From: Cranoglanis bouderius
Lineage: Eukaryota > Chordata > Actinopteri > Siluriformes > Cranoglanididae
Assembly (NCBI GenBank): GCA_023630585.1
Contig: CM042562.1
Span: 10,008,684-10,072,683 of the forward strand
DNA: 64,000 nucleotides
Reading direction: 5' to 3'
In this document: piece after piece, positions 11,901 to 21,740 of the stretch
Position numbering within the stretch: position 1 is the stretch's first letter
Layout: the number at the start of each line of letters is the position of its first letter
Position numbers and translations under genes: made by a program
Notes under the pieces: model-generated
The model's input: the letters and a program-made list of their open reading frames with translations, nothing else
The model's database searches: none
Told to the model about the DNA's origin: nothing

Positions 11901-14587
11901 TCAATTGGTTATCAGCATGTACTGCCAAACTATCGGTCGACCACTAAAACAGAAAACTTTAATTTTATCAACACTACACTGACATTCTTGAAAAAAAGAT
12001 TAGCTTGTTAGCTGGGTAATCATAAGCGAAGCCGATTGTGATCTGCACACTTTTTTATTAAAGTACCTTTGTTTATTTTCCACTGCTTTTTGTCAGTCTT
12101 AGCTTTTTGCAGTATTATGTGCACTCTGATATTTCACTATTTGAACCGATGGCTTCAGATGTCTATACATCTGTAGATTTGGCCTAGCCTAGCTTCAATT
12201 AGGTGAAAATAGACAAACTGTACAGCAATCACGGGTTACAGATCTGACTATGAAATAAATTTGAGAATTGAAAAGTATGCATGTGCAAGCAGACGTGCTA
12301 CAAGTGTTGCATATCTACCAATAGTACTGTATCTGCAGAGTGTATATAATAGTGACCGAGCCTAATTGTAAGGTTACATGGCAAAATGGATCACATGCCA
12401 GTACTGTACTGTACTGAAGGTGGGTAGGTGTTATCTTCAAGTCCTGTCATGGAGATAATAAAAGCTGGCCAAGTATCTAGATGAAGTTCAGTGTAACTTT
12501 ACCTTGTAGGCTATTTGCCAGTCGTGATCTTTGCTGCTCTTGCTTCCCGCCTTATTCCTGTATACCTCCACGCGGTACTGCCTGACCAGCAGCAGGTCTC
12601 TCACAAACGCCTCGAAGTTCATCTTACTGAGCACCACACTCTCTAGCCTCCTGCTGCCTGCGTTTCACACAACCAGAGTTCAGGATTAACACTACAGAAC
12701 ACAGCAAACATCTCCAACAATGTCAGATAGATGAGGACATGGGAGAACAATTCAAATAATATTTATATGCAAGATCCTCATTGTAGCTCACATGGACAGA
12801 AAGAGACCATCTGATGGACATTTAAAGTGACCAATCACAGTTTGTTACGTGATGTATGGGGCGGGTAAATGATAGCACCATAATAAATTAACACTGGAGT
12901 TTATTCTGATACAGAGAATATTACTGGCCCTTTGTTGTTAATAGGCAACACAACACAATGTTTACATTTACTTACAAATAAAATAAAATAAAATAAAATA
13001 ATTCAATAGGTTTATCAGTGCATGCCAAGGGATTTATTTTATGTTCTGAATACAAGTCTGATTATATTTCTCAACATCTCATTTAATGGAGCAGCAAGAG
13101 AAAAAGTTCCTATCTTTACTTATTTATTATTAATTCCATGATTGATTAATTAGTGGTAAAAAAAACAAAACACAAAAACACAATAATAATAATAATAATA
13201 GTAATAATAATAATAATAAATTATTGCATGTATTATTATTATTATTGGCCTATTGGAAGTATCAATTATTCAAGTTCGACACACTCATCCTTATTACCCA
13301 TGACGGAGTGGGAGATGGTGACTGATTCCAAAAATGAGAAAACCAATTACCCGTGGCCTTCTCTGTCAAAGTTCATGTGCCTTAAGGAATCAATTAATAA
13401 ATCTTACACCTTTATATGTAATCTTTGCAAATCAAAGATTAAAATAATTTGTCTAATACTTCAATTAGCCTATAATACAAAATTCAAGAGTTCAAGGACT
13501 CATACAGAGGTGAACGCAACTGTCATGTTAAATTGATATGTAGCCTAAAGTGCACATTCATACTTGTTCTGAATTATTTTTGAATTGATTGATTTCTTTA
13601 TGCAAAATTATACAGTTTTTTCCATAACCTGGTTCTCAATCATGCCATACTAAAAATGTTGCCCATTTAAGTAGCCTCAATGTACTTCGCTACTTTTCGT
13701 TAGTAACTTGTAGTGTAGCTAACTATTTAATTTTAAAGGGTATCTTGACTGTAGCTTAACTACTTCAAACTATGAGTAGCTTGTAGCTTAAAAAGCTACA
13801 GCTGGAAAGTAGTAGGTTGAGGTCAGGCACTGACGTCAGGTGAGGAGGTCTGTGATGCAGTCAGTGTTCCAGTTTATCCCAAAGATGTTCAGGGGGTTGA
13901 GGTAAGGGCTCTGTACGGGTTACTCCAGCTCTTCCACACCAACCCACAAATCATGTCTTCATGTAGCTGGCTTTGTGCACAGGGGTACTGTCATACTGAA
14001 ACATGTTTGGGCCCCTTAGTTCCAGTAACGGGAAGTTGTAATGTTACTTTTTGTGTATTGTGTGCTCCCAACTTTGAGGCAACAGTCTGGCGAAGGCCAA
14101 CATACGGGTTTGATGATCAGGTGTCCACATACTTTTGGCCATATAGTGTATATCCTGCTAACTATTACCAATATGAGAGCTAAATGTCTAGCCGGCGCCG
14201 GCTAAATGAGCTAAGCACCTACATAAACACACTCCTAATGAGCTTTAGACAAAAACAGATCATGTAGATCATGTTCGTGTTTGCAGGAAAACTTTCGGGA
14301 AGTTACTTAAGTAAAGACATCATTAAGACTTACATTTCTCTACCCAGCTTAGCCTTGACCGCTAGCTAACCATACCCACCTGCACCGAGCATTTTAATAA
14401 CGCCATTTGTCTTGAAGACCTCTTTTGCAGCAAAGGCAGCATCTTTTCCGTGCACGGTGTAATAGTCACTGCGATCGAATATTCTCACCGTAGTGTCCGG
14501 TTTTTCGGGCATGGAAAAATAAAAGTTTAGAAACCCGGTTTCGGACGCACTGTCCATGGACAAGTTCTGTTTTGGTTGCACGGCCAT
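2915..14587 (-). CDS. msh2: DNA mismatch repair protein Msh2, 16 coding exons, 938 aa
   Basis: MutS homologue; pairs with Msh6 or Msh3 to recognise mismatches in the nucleus. Exons: 14587-14380, 12657-12503, 11168-10881, 10766-10620, 10221-10072, 9106-8973, 7812-7613, 7296-7187, 7090-6967, 5918-5768, 5673-5576, 5488-5243, 4838-4634, 4470-4223, 3393-3224, 3097-2915 (TAA). All introns are GT-AG, and the sum is 2817 bp with frame kept. Exons 2, 4-14 have lengths I recall as identical to human; exon 1 is one codon shorter, exon 3 three longer, exon 15 two shorter, exon 16 four longer. The product starts MAVQPK. The mismatch-binding domain is in exons 1-2, connector in 3-5, lever/clamp in 6-12, ATPase in 12-15. 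Walker A GPNMGGKST is at residues 671-679, Walker B with DELGRGTS near 750, and the FATHFHELT switch is present. The ATG at 14585-14587 is the first in frame; the open frame upstream has none. It looks intact and functional. Confidence 0.97.
3703..3880 (+). mobile_element. Tc1/mariner-like fragment in msh2 intron 14
   Basis: Starts with the terminal-repeat-like 'cagggtgtcccaaaagtctc' directly after TA. An open stretch follows, encoding the start of a helix-turn-helix region (KEELIEIILMAEDG, then FNRKHGKHLTHDTVAKLI), typical of the N terminus of mariner-type transposases. The rest of the element is not recognisable, so this is a truncated relic. Opposite strand to msh2. Confidence 0.6.
13182..13245. 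repeat. (AAT)n / (ATT)n microsatellite in msh2 intron 1
   Basis: About 40 bp of AAT trinucleotides, then a short ATT run in the reverse sense, giving local hairpin potential. Confidence 0.85.
13818..14150 (+). mobile_element. Mariner-like element fragment in msh2 intron 1
   Basis: Ends in 'caggtgtccacatacttttg' then 'gccatatagtgta', a terminal sequence shared with the copies ending at 17090 and 43853. The interior ('ccagtttatcccaaagatgt', 'tcaggggg', 'ttgaggt') resembles the antisense of a degenerate transposase gene. One end is missing and no intact frame remains. It ends about 230 bp from msh2 exon 1. Confidence 0.65.
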
Positions 14588-14720
14588 GCTGGAATCTCCC
14601 GCCACCGACAGCACGAGAGCCGGAAACGCGTCATCACGCTTCCTGCAGTGACCTCGCAACTAAATCCTTATTACAGTTTCTCTGTATCTTAACCCTGTTT
14701 TGTTTGTTTTTAGTTGCTTT
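14588..14720 (-). promoter_or_regulatory. Putative msh2 promoter / 5' UTR
   Basis: Short CpG-containing segment directly upstream of the msh2 ATG. On the minus strand it contains GGCGGGAG (complement at 596-603 of this kilobase, i.e. 14596-14603), resembling an E2F-type site, which would suit a replication-linked repair gene. No TATA box is evident. Upstream it turns AT-rich. Transcription start not known. Confidence 0.4.
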
Positions 14721-14810
14721 GATTAGAATAAAGTGTTAGTCAGTGTTATATTATAAGCACAATTATATACTATGTTATATAAGTGCCAATGTGCCAATGA
14801 TATTCATGCC

Positions 14811-14816
14811 TTTATT
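14811..14816 (-). terminator. Candidate distal epcam polyadenylation signal (AATAAA)
   Basis: AATAAA on the minus strand, 867 nt after the epcam stop and about 225 bp before the msh2 ATG. A nearer variant, ATTAAA, lies at 15295-15300. Which is used decides how much room the msh2 promoter has. Confidence 0.3.
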
Positions 14817-14974
14817 CCTGGATAACAGGATACTTTTTCTTTCATCTCTCAGTGGAAAAGATGTAAACACTGAAAATTTATAAATTGTTAGGAGTGTTTC
14901 TATAGCAACTGGTACTGTATATTTGGGCCATTGTGTTTAATAATGTATGCCTGATGGTGTCTGTATAAAGATAT

Positions 14975-15280
14975 GGAGCCTATTTACATCCCACGTCTGC
15001 CCTGCGTGTGCAGAATTTGCATGTTCTCCACGTGCTTCAGGGGTTTCCTCAGGGTACTCGGGTTTCTTACCCCAGTCCAAAGACTGCACTGTAGGCTGAC
15101 TGGCATTTCCAAATTGTCTGTAGTGTGTGAATGGGTGTGTGATTGTGCCCTGCAACGGGTTGGCACCCTGTCCGGGGTGTCCCCGGCCTTGTGCCCGGAG
15201 TTTCCTGGGAGAAACTCCAGGCTCCCAGCGACCCTGTGTAGGATAAGTGTTATGGAAAATCGACGGATGGAATATAAGAC
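14975..15280 (+). repeat. Dispersed fish SINE-like repeat between epcam and msh2
   Basis: Plus-strand landmarks: 'gcatgttctccacgtgcttc', 'ccagtccaaagactgcactg', 'caccctgtccggggtgtccc', and a tail 'gtgtaggataagtgttatgg' running to the degenerate 'gatggaa' end. The same family is at 19222-19540 (minus), 30405-30530 (plus, tail only) and 52575-52800 (plus). Small open frames on both strands are shadows of it. Confidence 0.75.
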
Positions 15281-15294
15281 TATGTTTTATGGTA

Positions 15295-15300
15295 TTTAAT
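15295..15300 (-). terminator. Candidate proximal epcam polyadenylation signal (ATTAAA)
   Basis: ATTAAA on the minus strand, 383 nt after the epcam stop. It is a common variant signal and better placed than the AATAAA at 14811. Use not demonstrated. Confidence 0.3.
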
Positions 15301-15682
15301 GATACGAGTTAATTTATACTATCAATCAGATACACAAGCACCAGATTACAGTACATTACAGTCATAATACAGACTAACTAGTGATCACTATTCTCAATGG
15401 GATATTTGGCAAGTATTACACAGATAATATCCTTGATGATGATGACAATGGCAATGATGATGGATAATATTAAATACACAATGTCTATCCATTGTCAGTA
15501 CAATGTAGAACTGTATTTGAAAGGATTAATTTAAAATATATTACACAACGATAAAGAAAAAGGAAAAGAGAAGCAAAGTGACAATAGCATAAATATAAAT
15601 TCATGAACCATTTATGTATTTATAATCATCAGGTGTTTTGTTGCATCATCATTTTCCATCAGTTTGAAGTTCAGCTTGGTAC

Positions 15683-18600
15683 CTAAATCTCCTCCATTTC
15701 ACTTGTCTGTAAGAAATTCAACATTTCAACATACGCACTTTTGTCTTGGACTCAACACAAAGGGTTTATCAGAAAAAAAAATCCCAAAACTGACACGACA
15801 TATACTTAACATAACACATACCTTAACACATAACACATTAGATTACAGAATGCCTATAACTAATGCCATCAGTAACCTCACCTGAGCTTTTTCATATTGG
15901 CCCCTCTTTTTTCTTCTGATCAGAAACTAAAGGAGGAAGAAACACATTGGTAAACTTTGGATCCCTTTAACATTAAGTACAATAATTGCATACAAACACA
16001 AGCCCTTCAGAAGAAATCAAATCTACTTTAAGGCAATACAGTGCCTTACATAAATATTCAACCCCCTTGAACTTTTCCATATTTTGTAGTGTTACAGCAT
16101 GATGCTACCACGAACATGTTTCACTGTGGGGATAATGGGTCTCTGGGTAATAGACAACGTTGGGTTTCCACCACATGTAGTACCTTGTGCCAAAGCTAAA
16201 AGGTTCATGCTTGATATAATCAGACCAGATAACCTTTTTCTACATGTCGTTTGTCAAACTCCAAACTGTATTTTTTCCCCCTCAGAAATGCCTTTCTTCT
16301 CACCACTTTTCTGTTCTGGAGTTGTGGATCTCTCCAGTTCTTTCAAAGTTACACATGGTTGTTTCTTTGACTAATGCCCTCTATACCCAGTGACTTACAG
16401 TATATTTGATAAACAAGTTGCAGAATAGTATAATCCCAATTAAGTCCATTTCAGCTATAGGCTATACAATTACAAGATGTGGAAAAGCACTCTACATTGA
16501 TTTACACAAATGACATTAATATTTCCCTGTCATCTATCAATACAGAACATTATCTCTGTGAGGGAACTGACCAGAATGAGGAGCCCAACACAAGCTGCCA
16601 GGATGAACACACCAGTGACAGTTAGAAGGCCTGTAGTGAGCATTTGCATGCTATTTGTGGGTTTCTTCTCATCCACATAGTAAACCATGATGCTCTCAAT
16701 CTCCAGTTTTTCCCCTTCGATGGCTGGTTCAAACTTCATTTGGTCATTGAAGAGCGACTGCACCACAACCTTGTGGAAAATAATAAACAATTTTTTAATA
16801 AATAACAACAGAACTGAAGTGCATGTATTAACACTACTTAAGTATTGTGTTCTCACATCTTTCTCCATGTAGTAGGTCAGATCCTGTGTCTGATCATCAG
16901 GGTTTTGCCTCAACTCCAAGGTGATGAGACGAGCATCAACATCATACTGCACCAGAGAAATAAATTTGCATACTTTTTATATATAGATTACCATGTGGAA
17001 AAGTTCTGCAATGTTGTGAGAACAGTTTGGGGAAGGCCCAGATATGGGTGTGATGGTCAGGTGTCCACTAACCTTTAGCCATATAGTGTAGATATACATT
17101 GATGAGTTAAATGATGGATTAAATAGGAAGACATTAATGTGTTTTTTATTCATCCTCACCTTGACTTCAGTTTTACTATCCAGATTTGGATCTACATTGT
17201 CTCGTTCCTGAAAGGCACTGGCAATAGCCCTGTAAATAATTAACCACATTCCAATTATTAGAATCTTTTTTGCAGTTGTTTATTATTAACTATATATCCA
17301 GAAAAGCCACAATTAGGGGAAAATCATCACAGAATCTCAAAATCACCTCTGCAACTGGGAAAGCTCCAAGGGGTTGCTGGTCTCCTTGTGTTTCATCTCA
17401 ATACGAACCCAGCTGTAGAAGAAGACAATGCTAAGTATTTTAGAGTGAATCATTTTAGGCTAATATTTCAGACTGCCAGAGTGTATTTACACTGACTTTG
17501 GCTCAACTAGCTCCTCACACTGAAGGTTTCTGTCACCATTGTCAGATCGGCGCACACCTGCACTGTCCACACACCAGCACACATCACTGTTATTGCACTG
17601 CTTGGCCTTGAAGAGTCCGTTGGGCTCACACTCTGGATCATAAAGCCCATCACCATCAGCCAGAGTTGTTACATTTCTCTCTGTGAACGGTGAATGCTGG
17701 AGGTGGTAGATTTCTGCTTTCATCTGGAAGCATTTTGGAATCACTGCCACAGAGGACAGATTGAAGGTCAAGTCACCACCAGATTGTAAGCTCTTAGAGT
17801 TTATTGTCATTGTTGTAGGCTGTATTTAAATATGTACACGGGCAAAAGTTTGCATTCCCATTGGTTTTAAGGGAAACAAAGCTGAATGTGCATCTGTTAT
17901 ACAAATAATCTGCATAAGATATACTTCCAAAAATGTTCAAAATGAAAGGTGGGTGTGTCCTGTAAGATAACATAATCTACAACATTAGGCAAAATCAACA
18001 CAAGTCTTAAGTTTTGTCAGACTTCAGTCTGCTGACCTGATCTGAATAATCTGTCAAAGATAAAATACATAGCAAGAAAAATGTGTGTGGATACGAAAGC
18101 TGTTCATTGGATATGAAAGATATTGGAGGCTGTTATAAGGGGTGAGCATACAGGTTATTAGTAGATAGAATTAGAAGAAAATTTCAGAAATATAACCAAC
18201 TAAATATCTTGTTGATATAAAGAAAAATTGTCTTCTTCATTTTGTCCCAAGGGTATACAAACTTTTGCACTGCACTGTACAGTGCAACACAGTGAACATT
18301 TCATGTACCACTTTCATGTAGTGCAGTTAAGTATTTGTTTTTCCCCTTCACTAACAGTGATGTAACATTCACATATAGATTTATCACATGTGGCCCAGTG
18401 CAGAGAGTCACACAAGCCTGACGCACGAACAAACAATGAACTGAGGTCAAGTGAAGAACAGGAAAAAATACTTTTAAGATTGTTAATGGCTTTTCAAGCA
18501 CTGATTATGCCATAACATATTAAAATATCTTATTTCACAAAATGTTCTATATTTCCCATCAACATGAAGTAACAATATATCGTAAACCAATGAGGTTTAG

Positions 18601-18737
18601 CAATAAAATAGAGGCTATAGGATGCTTGTGAACCATTTAAAAACTAAATCAAAGGAAAAGGGATCAGGCTACTTACATGCATAAGATGATCCAGAAAAGG
18701 AGAGCAAAAAAAGCATGAGGCCCACAGCAGAAATCAT
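15683..18737 (-). CDS. epcam: Epithelial cell adhesion molecule, 9 exons, 302 aa
   Basis: Type I membrane glycoprotein of epithelia. Exons: 18737-18677, 18417-18316, 17743-17491, 17412-17347, 17229-17160, 16946-16857, 16769-16572, 15926-15882, 15706-15683 (TAG), total 909 bp in frame. Residues 1-20 form a signal peptide. Exon 2 is the Cys-rich N domain (CLCDSLHWATCDKSICEC). Exon 3 is the thyroglobulin type-1 domain with CWCV at 110-113. N-glycosylation sequons include NVT at 78-80. Exons 4-7 hold the C domain. The membrane helix is about 261-283, followed by RRKKR and a short tail ending TSEMEEI. Exon 8 (45 bp) and exon 4 (66 bp) match the human lengths as I recall them. Odd point: exon 2 has no GT donor. 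Codon phase and the exon 3 acceptor require a cut after 18316, where the intron starts GAAAGT, one base from GTAAGT. The last exon is short and least certain. Confidence 0.9.
16039..16375 (+). mobile_element. Tc1-like element remnant in epcam intron 7
   Basis: After TA it begins 'cagtgccttacataaatatt' then 'caacccccttgaacttttcc', a terminal pattern of common fish Tc1-like elements. The interior ('atgctaccacgaacatgttt', 'cactgtgggg') corresponds to the antisense of a transposase gene. The far terminal repeat is not seen. Confidence 0.6.
16996..17090 (+). mobile_element. Short mariner-like terminal fragment in epcam intron 5
   Basis: About 95 bp ending in 'caggtgtccactaaccttta' then 'gccatatagtgta', the same terminal sequence as at 13818-14150 and 43480-43853. 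Probably a solo end or deletion product. Confidence 0.6.
17837..18277. mobile_element. Tc1-like MITE in epcam intron 2
   Basis: About 440 bp flanked by TA, with imperfect terminal inverted repeats (left 'cacgggcaaaagtttgcatt', right complement 'cagtgcagtgcaaaagtttg'). It has no coding capacity. Its right end is only about 38 bp into the intron from the expected epcam exon 2 donor. Confidence 0.65.
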
Positions 18738-19221
18738 GTTACTAACGCTGAGCACAGCGGGGTCTGCTCCACCAATAAGCTTGCTTTAATTCAATTGCTG
18801 CTTTAACCTCCTAGACACTGAGTTACTCCTAACAAATTGAACAGACCTGTTCTACCCTGCTTCTGCTGCTAGTCTGATTTAAAATGCATGTCTGGAGGAA
18901 AAAAAAATACAAGGAACAGTATGCCTCCAGGTTATTGCTTTTCAGAAGTGAGGCTATACAGGAGGAAACTCCTTAATTTATTCAACAGACTTATTCATGC
19001 ACAACATGTTAATGGTTGTATAAGAACAGTCAAATATTTCCTGTAGATTTTTCATGATTCATATTTAGGCCCCCTTTTTAAAAAATAGAAAGTCTGAAGG
19101 ATTTACAGTCTGTTCCAAAAAGTAAAAAGGTGGAGGAAAGGCTGCTACACACCTGCTACACTCGTTTTCAATTCAGCATGAGTATTTGTACATGAAATCA
19201 GTCATATACTGTACATCCATA
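18738..19221 (-). promoter_or_regulatory. Upstream region of epcam
   Basis: Sequence preceding the epcam start codon. It holds the 5' UTR and presumably the promoter. It is not CpG-rich and I see no well-placed TATA box. Function is inferred from position only. Confidence 0.3.
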
Positions 19222-19540
19222 CAACCATCCATTTTCCATACCACTTATCCTATCCCAGGGATCTCGGGGCACAAGGTGGGGAACACCCTGGGCAGGGTGT
19301 CAACCCATCGCAGGGCACAATCACACACCCATTCACACACTACAGGCAATTTGGAAATGCCAGTCAGCCTACAATGCAGTCTTTGGACTGGGGTAAGAAA
19401 CCCGAGTACCCTGAGGAAGGCCCCGAAGCACGGGGAGAACATGCAAACCTCATGTATGCAGGGCAGAGGCAGGATTCAAACCCCTGACCCCAGAGTTACG
19501 AGGCAAGCATGCTAACCTCTAAGCCATCATGCCCCCCAGT
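19222..19540 (-). repeat. Dispersed fish SINE-like repeat, minus orientation
   Basis: Reverse-complement copy of the repeat at 14975-15280: 'ccattttccataccacttat', 'gggaacaccctgggcagggt', 'ggtaagaaacccgagtaccc'. It extends at its far end into 'ctaacctctaagccatcatg', so this copy retains the head that the copy between epcam and msh2 lacks. Confidence 0.75.
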
Positions 19541-20069
19541 CATATACTGTAATTTGGATTTCTGCATGAATTACCTTTATCATGTGACTTGATTGTCATC
19601 ATATTAAATCGACCTAATAGTAAATGGATTTCTTTAAAATTCTTTAAACAGCACAAACACATTTTATACCTCCATCTGTGAACACTGTACACAGTCATGC
19701 ACTCCAAAGCATAACTCCAAAGTTTGTCCAATCTTTCTCATCTTCAAATATTCCATTTCCGTGAACCTGTGCCCACTGTAGCCTAAAATTGTTCTTGGCT
19801 GACAAGAGTGGAACCCAGTGTGGTCTTCTGCTTTTGTAGCCCAACCGGCTCAAGGTTCAAAATGTTCTGAGATGCTTTTCTGCTCACCATGGTTGTAAGG
19901 AGTGGTTGCTTCAGTTACTGTAGCCTTCCTGTCTGTCCATTCTCCTCTGACCTCATCAGCAAAGAGTTTACACCCACATTGGATGTTTTTTTTGTTTTTT
20001 TCACACAACATTCTGTGCAAACTCTAGAAACTGATGTGCATGAAAATCCCAAGTGATCACCAGTTTCTG

Positions 20070-20325
20070 AAATACTCAAATGAGAATGCATCACAGGACA
20101 CCAAGCATACATTCATTCAGACCCTGGGCAATTTAGTGTAATCAGTTAATCTGCCAGCATGTTTTTGGAAGGTGGGAGGAAACTGAAGAATCCAGAGGAA
20201 GCCCACGCAGACAGGGGGAGAATATGTGCTATGGCACATGGACAGTAACCATGGTCAGGATTGAAACAAGGACACTGGAGCTGTGAGGCAGCAATGCTAT
20301 TCATTACATCACCATGCTGTCATCT
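20070..20325 (-). repeat. Fish SINE copy, minus orientation
   Basis: Same family as 1370-1525 and 51480-51725. Landmarks: 'gccagcatgtttttggaagg', 'gaggaagcccacgcagacag' and 'ctggagctgtgaggcagcaa'. Diverged. Confidence 0.65.
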
Positions 20326-21319
20326 ATATATCTACAAAAAGATAAATATGAAATGTTCATAACATTCATATATTTTATTATTCATTCTATTAACTGGTCT
20401 ATTTTGTGCAACCGGCTATGTTCAAATAGGCTTGGGAACAAAACGGTCTCAGTTGCACAAGTGTAATATGTTTATTTTTCCTTAAACTTTTTCCATTTTC
20501 AGAGGTTTTAAACAGGAGCAGACCTAGGAAATATATGTAAGATGTATCCAGGTGTTCATTATTATTCCGGTAAATAGGGGGTGACTCTTAGGACAATTCT
20601 AAAGGTCGAGCACACACCAGAACCACATTTGTCTGGAAGGAGGTTAGAGGTTGTGGTCAGTGAATTAACTTACATTAACCCTTGATTGCCTCCCTTGGTG
20701 TGTGATGCTTGGTGTGTGACCTGGTGTTTCTTCATGACCAGTTGGTGTCAGTGCAGCCTCATAAGATGCAGGTTGAAAATTGTAGGACTGGAGTGTATGA
20801 CTGCAGATACTGCTGTAGAGAAGAGAGGAGCTGCAGCATGTTTGCTTTGGCGCCAAATTGTCTAATTATAAAAAAAATTTAAAAAATACAAGATCAATTT
20901 CTGTTTACTGTGGATTGGTTAATGGCGACAAACCGTTTGATTTACAGTTTGCAGGTTTGCAGCCTCCCCTCACTCTCTGTCCTCTATTGCCCCCCTCTCG
21001 CCTTCTCCAAACAAGGAGTGAGTCAGCACATCACTATCTAGACAGCCTGCTGGATCTGTGGAACTGTGCGTACACGTGTGTAGGAGTCTGTGTGTGAGGT
21101 TTTGTTTAGATTTGAGGTTTGCTTTACTTCAAAGTGTTTGGGATTTCACTTTATAAAAATAAACTTTAATCAGAAGTTACATGTGACGTCTGTTGTGTTG
21201 AGAGCAGAGACACACCGTTCTAATGAAATGTCCTGAGGGTTTATGGGGGAGGGGAAACGGTCAACTTCACACACAATATTCCCAACTCCATGGCGCAATG
21301 CAGCTGCTGCACGGATGCC

Positions 21320-21333
21320 GTTGCTTGGCAACC
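21320..21333. promoter_or_regulatory. RFX/X-box-like palindrome
   Basis: GTTGCTTGGCAACC: inverted half-sites GTTGC and GCAAC separated by three bases. The classic X-box has four between them, so this is a one-base-shorter variant. A near-identical site is 407 bp away. Binding is not shown. Confidence 0.35.
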
Positions 21334-21726
21334 ATAGCCTCAGCCTCGCTGAAAGCTACTCATGGTTATGCAAGTAAACATGTTGCCAATGTTCTCTCTC
21401 TATCTCTCTCTTTTTCTCACCCTCTCTCTCTTCTCTCTTCCCCCATTTTTTCCCTTAGTTCTCTAACTTATGCATTACATTTTCTTTAAATAAAAGTAGA
21501 CTTTAAATTCTGCTCTTCCTCTCTGCCTGTGCGGATGGGAGGTGTGGAACGGGGATGATGTTAGGATCTGAAATGGCTGTGAGGATGAGTGTGCTGATTA
21601 TCTGATACAGGAAGAGCTTACATTCTGAACAGGGCACGCTTTCTCAAAACTGTTGAAGACAGTTGTCTCACTTTGAAAGCGCTCTATACCAGATAAGTCT
21701 GATAAGATGATCATTTAGGAGACTGC

Positions 21727-21740
21727 GTTGCTGGGCAACC
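21727..21740. promoter_or_regulatory. Second RFX/X-box-like palindrome
   Basis: GTTGCTGGGCAACC, differing from the site at 21320 by one base in the spacer. Two such palindromes so close are unlikely by chance in AT-rich intergenic DNA. The target gene is unknown. Confidence 0.35.

Noticed and set aside
14588..14659. N-terminal extension of Msh2 upstream of MAVQPK
   Set aside because: The frame is open but contains no ATG; its first codon is TTG, and MAVQPK matches the family start.
19915..20112. 65-codon minus-strand frame rich in Cys and Ser
   Set aside because: Overlaps a SINE copy at 20070-20325 and has no domain.
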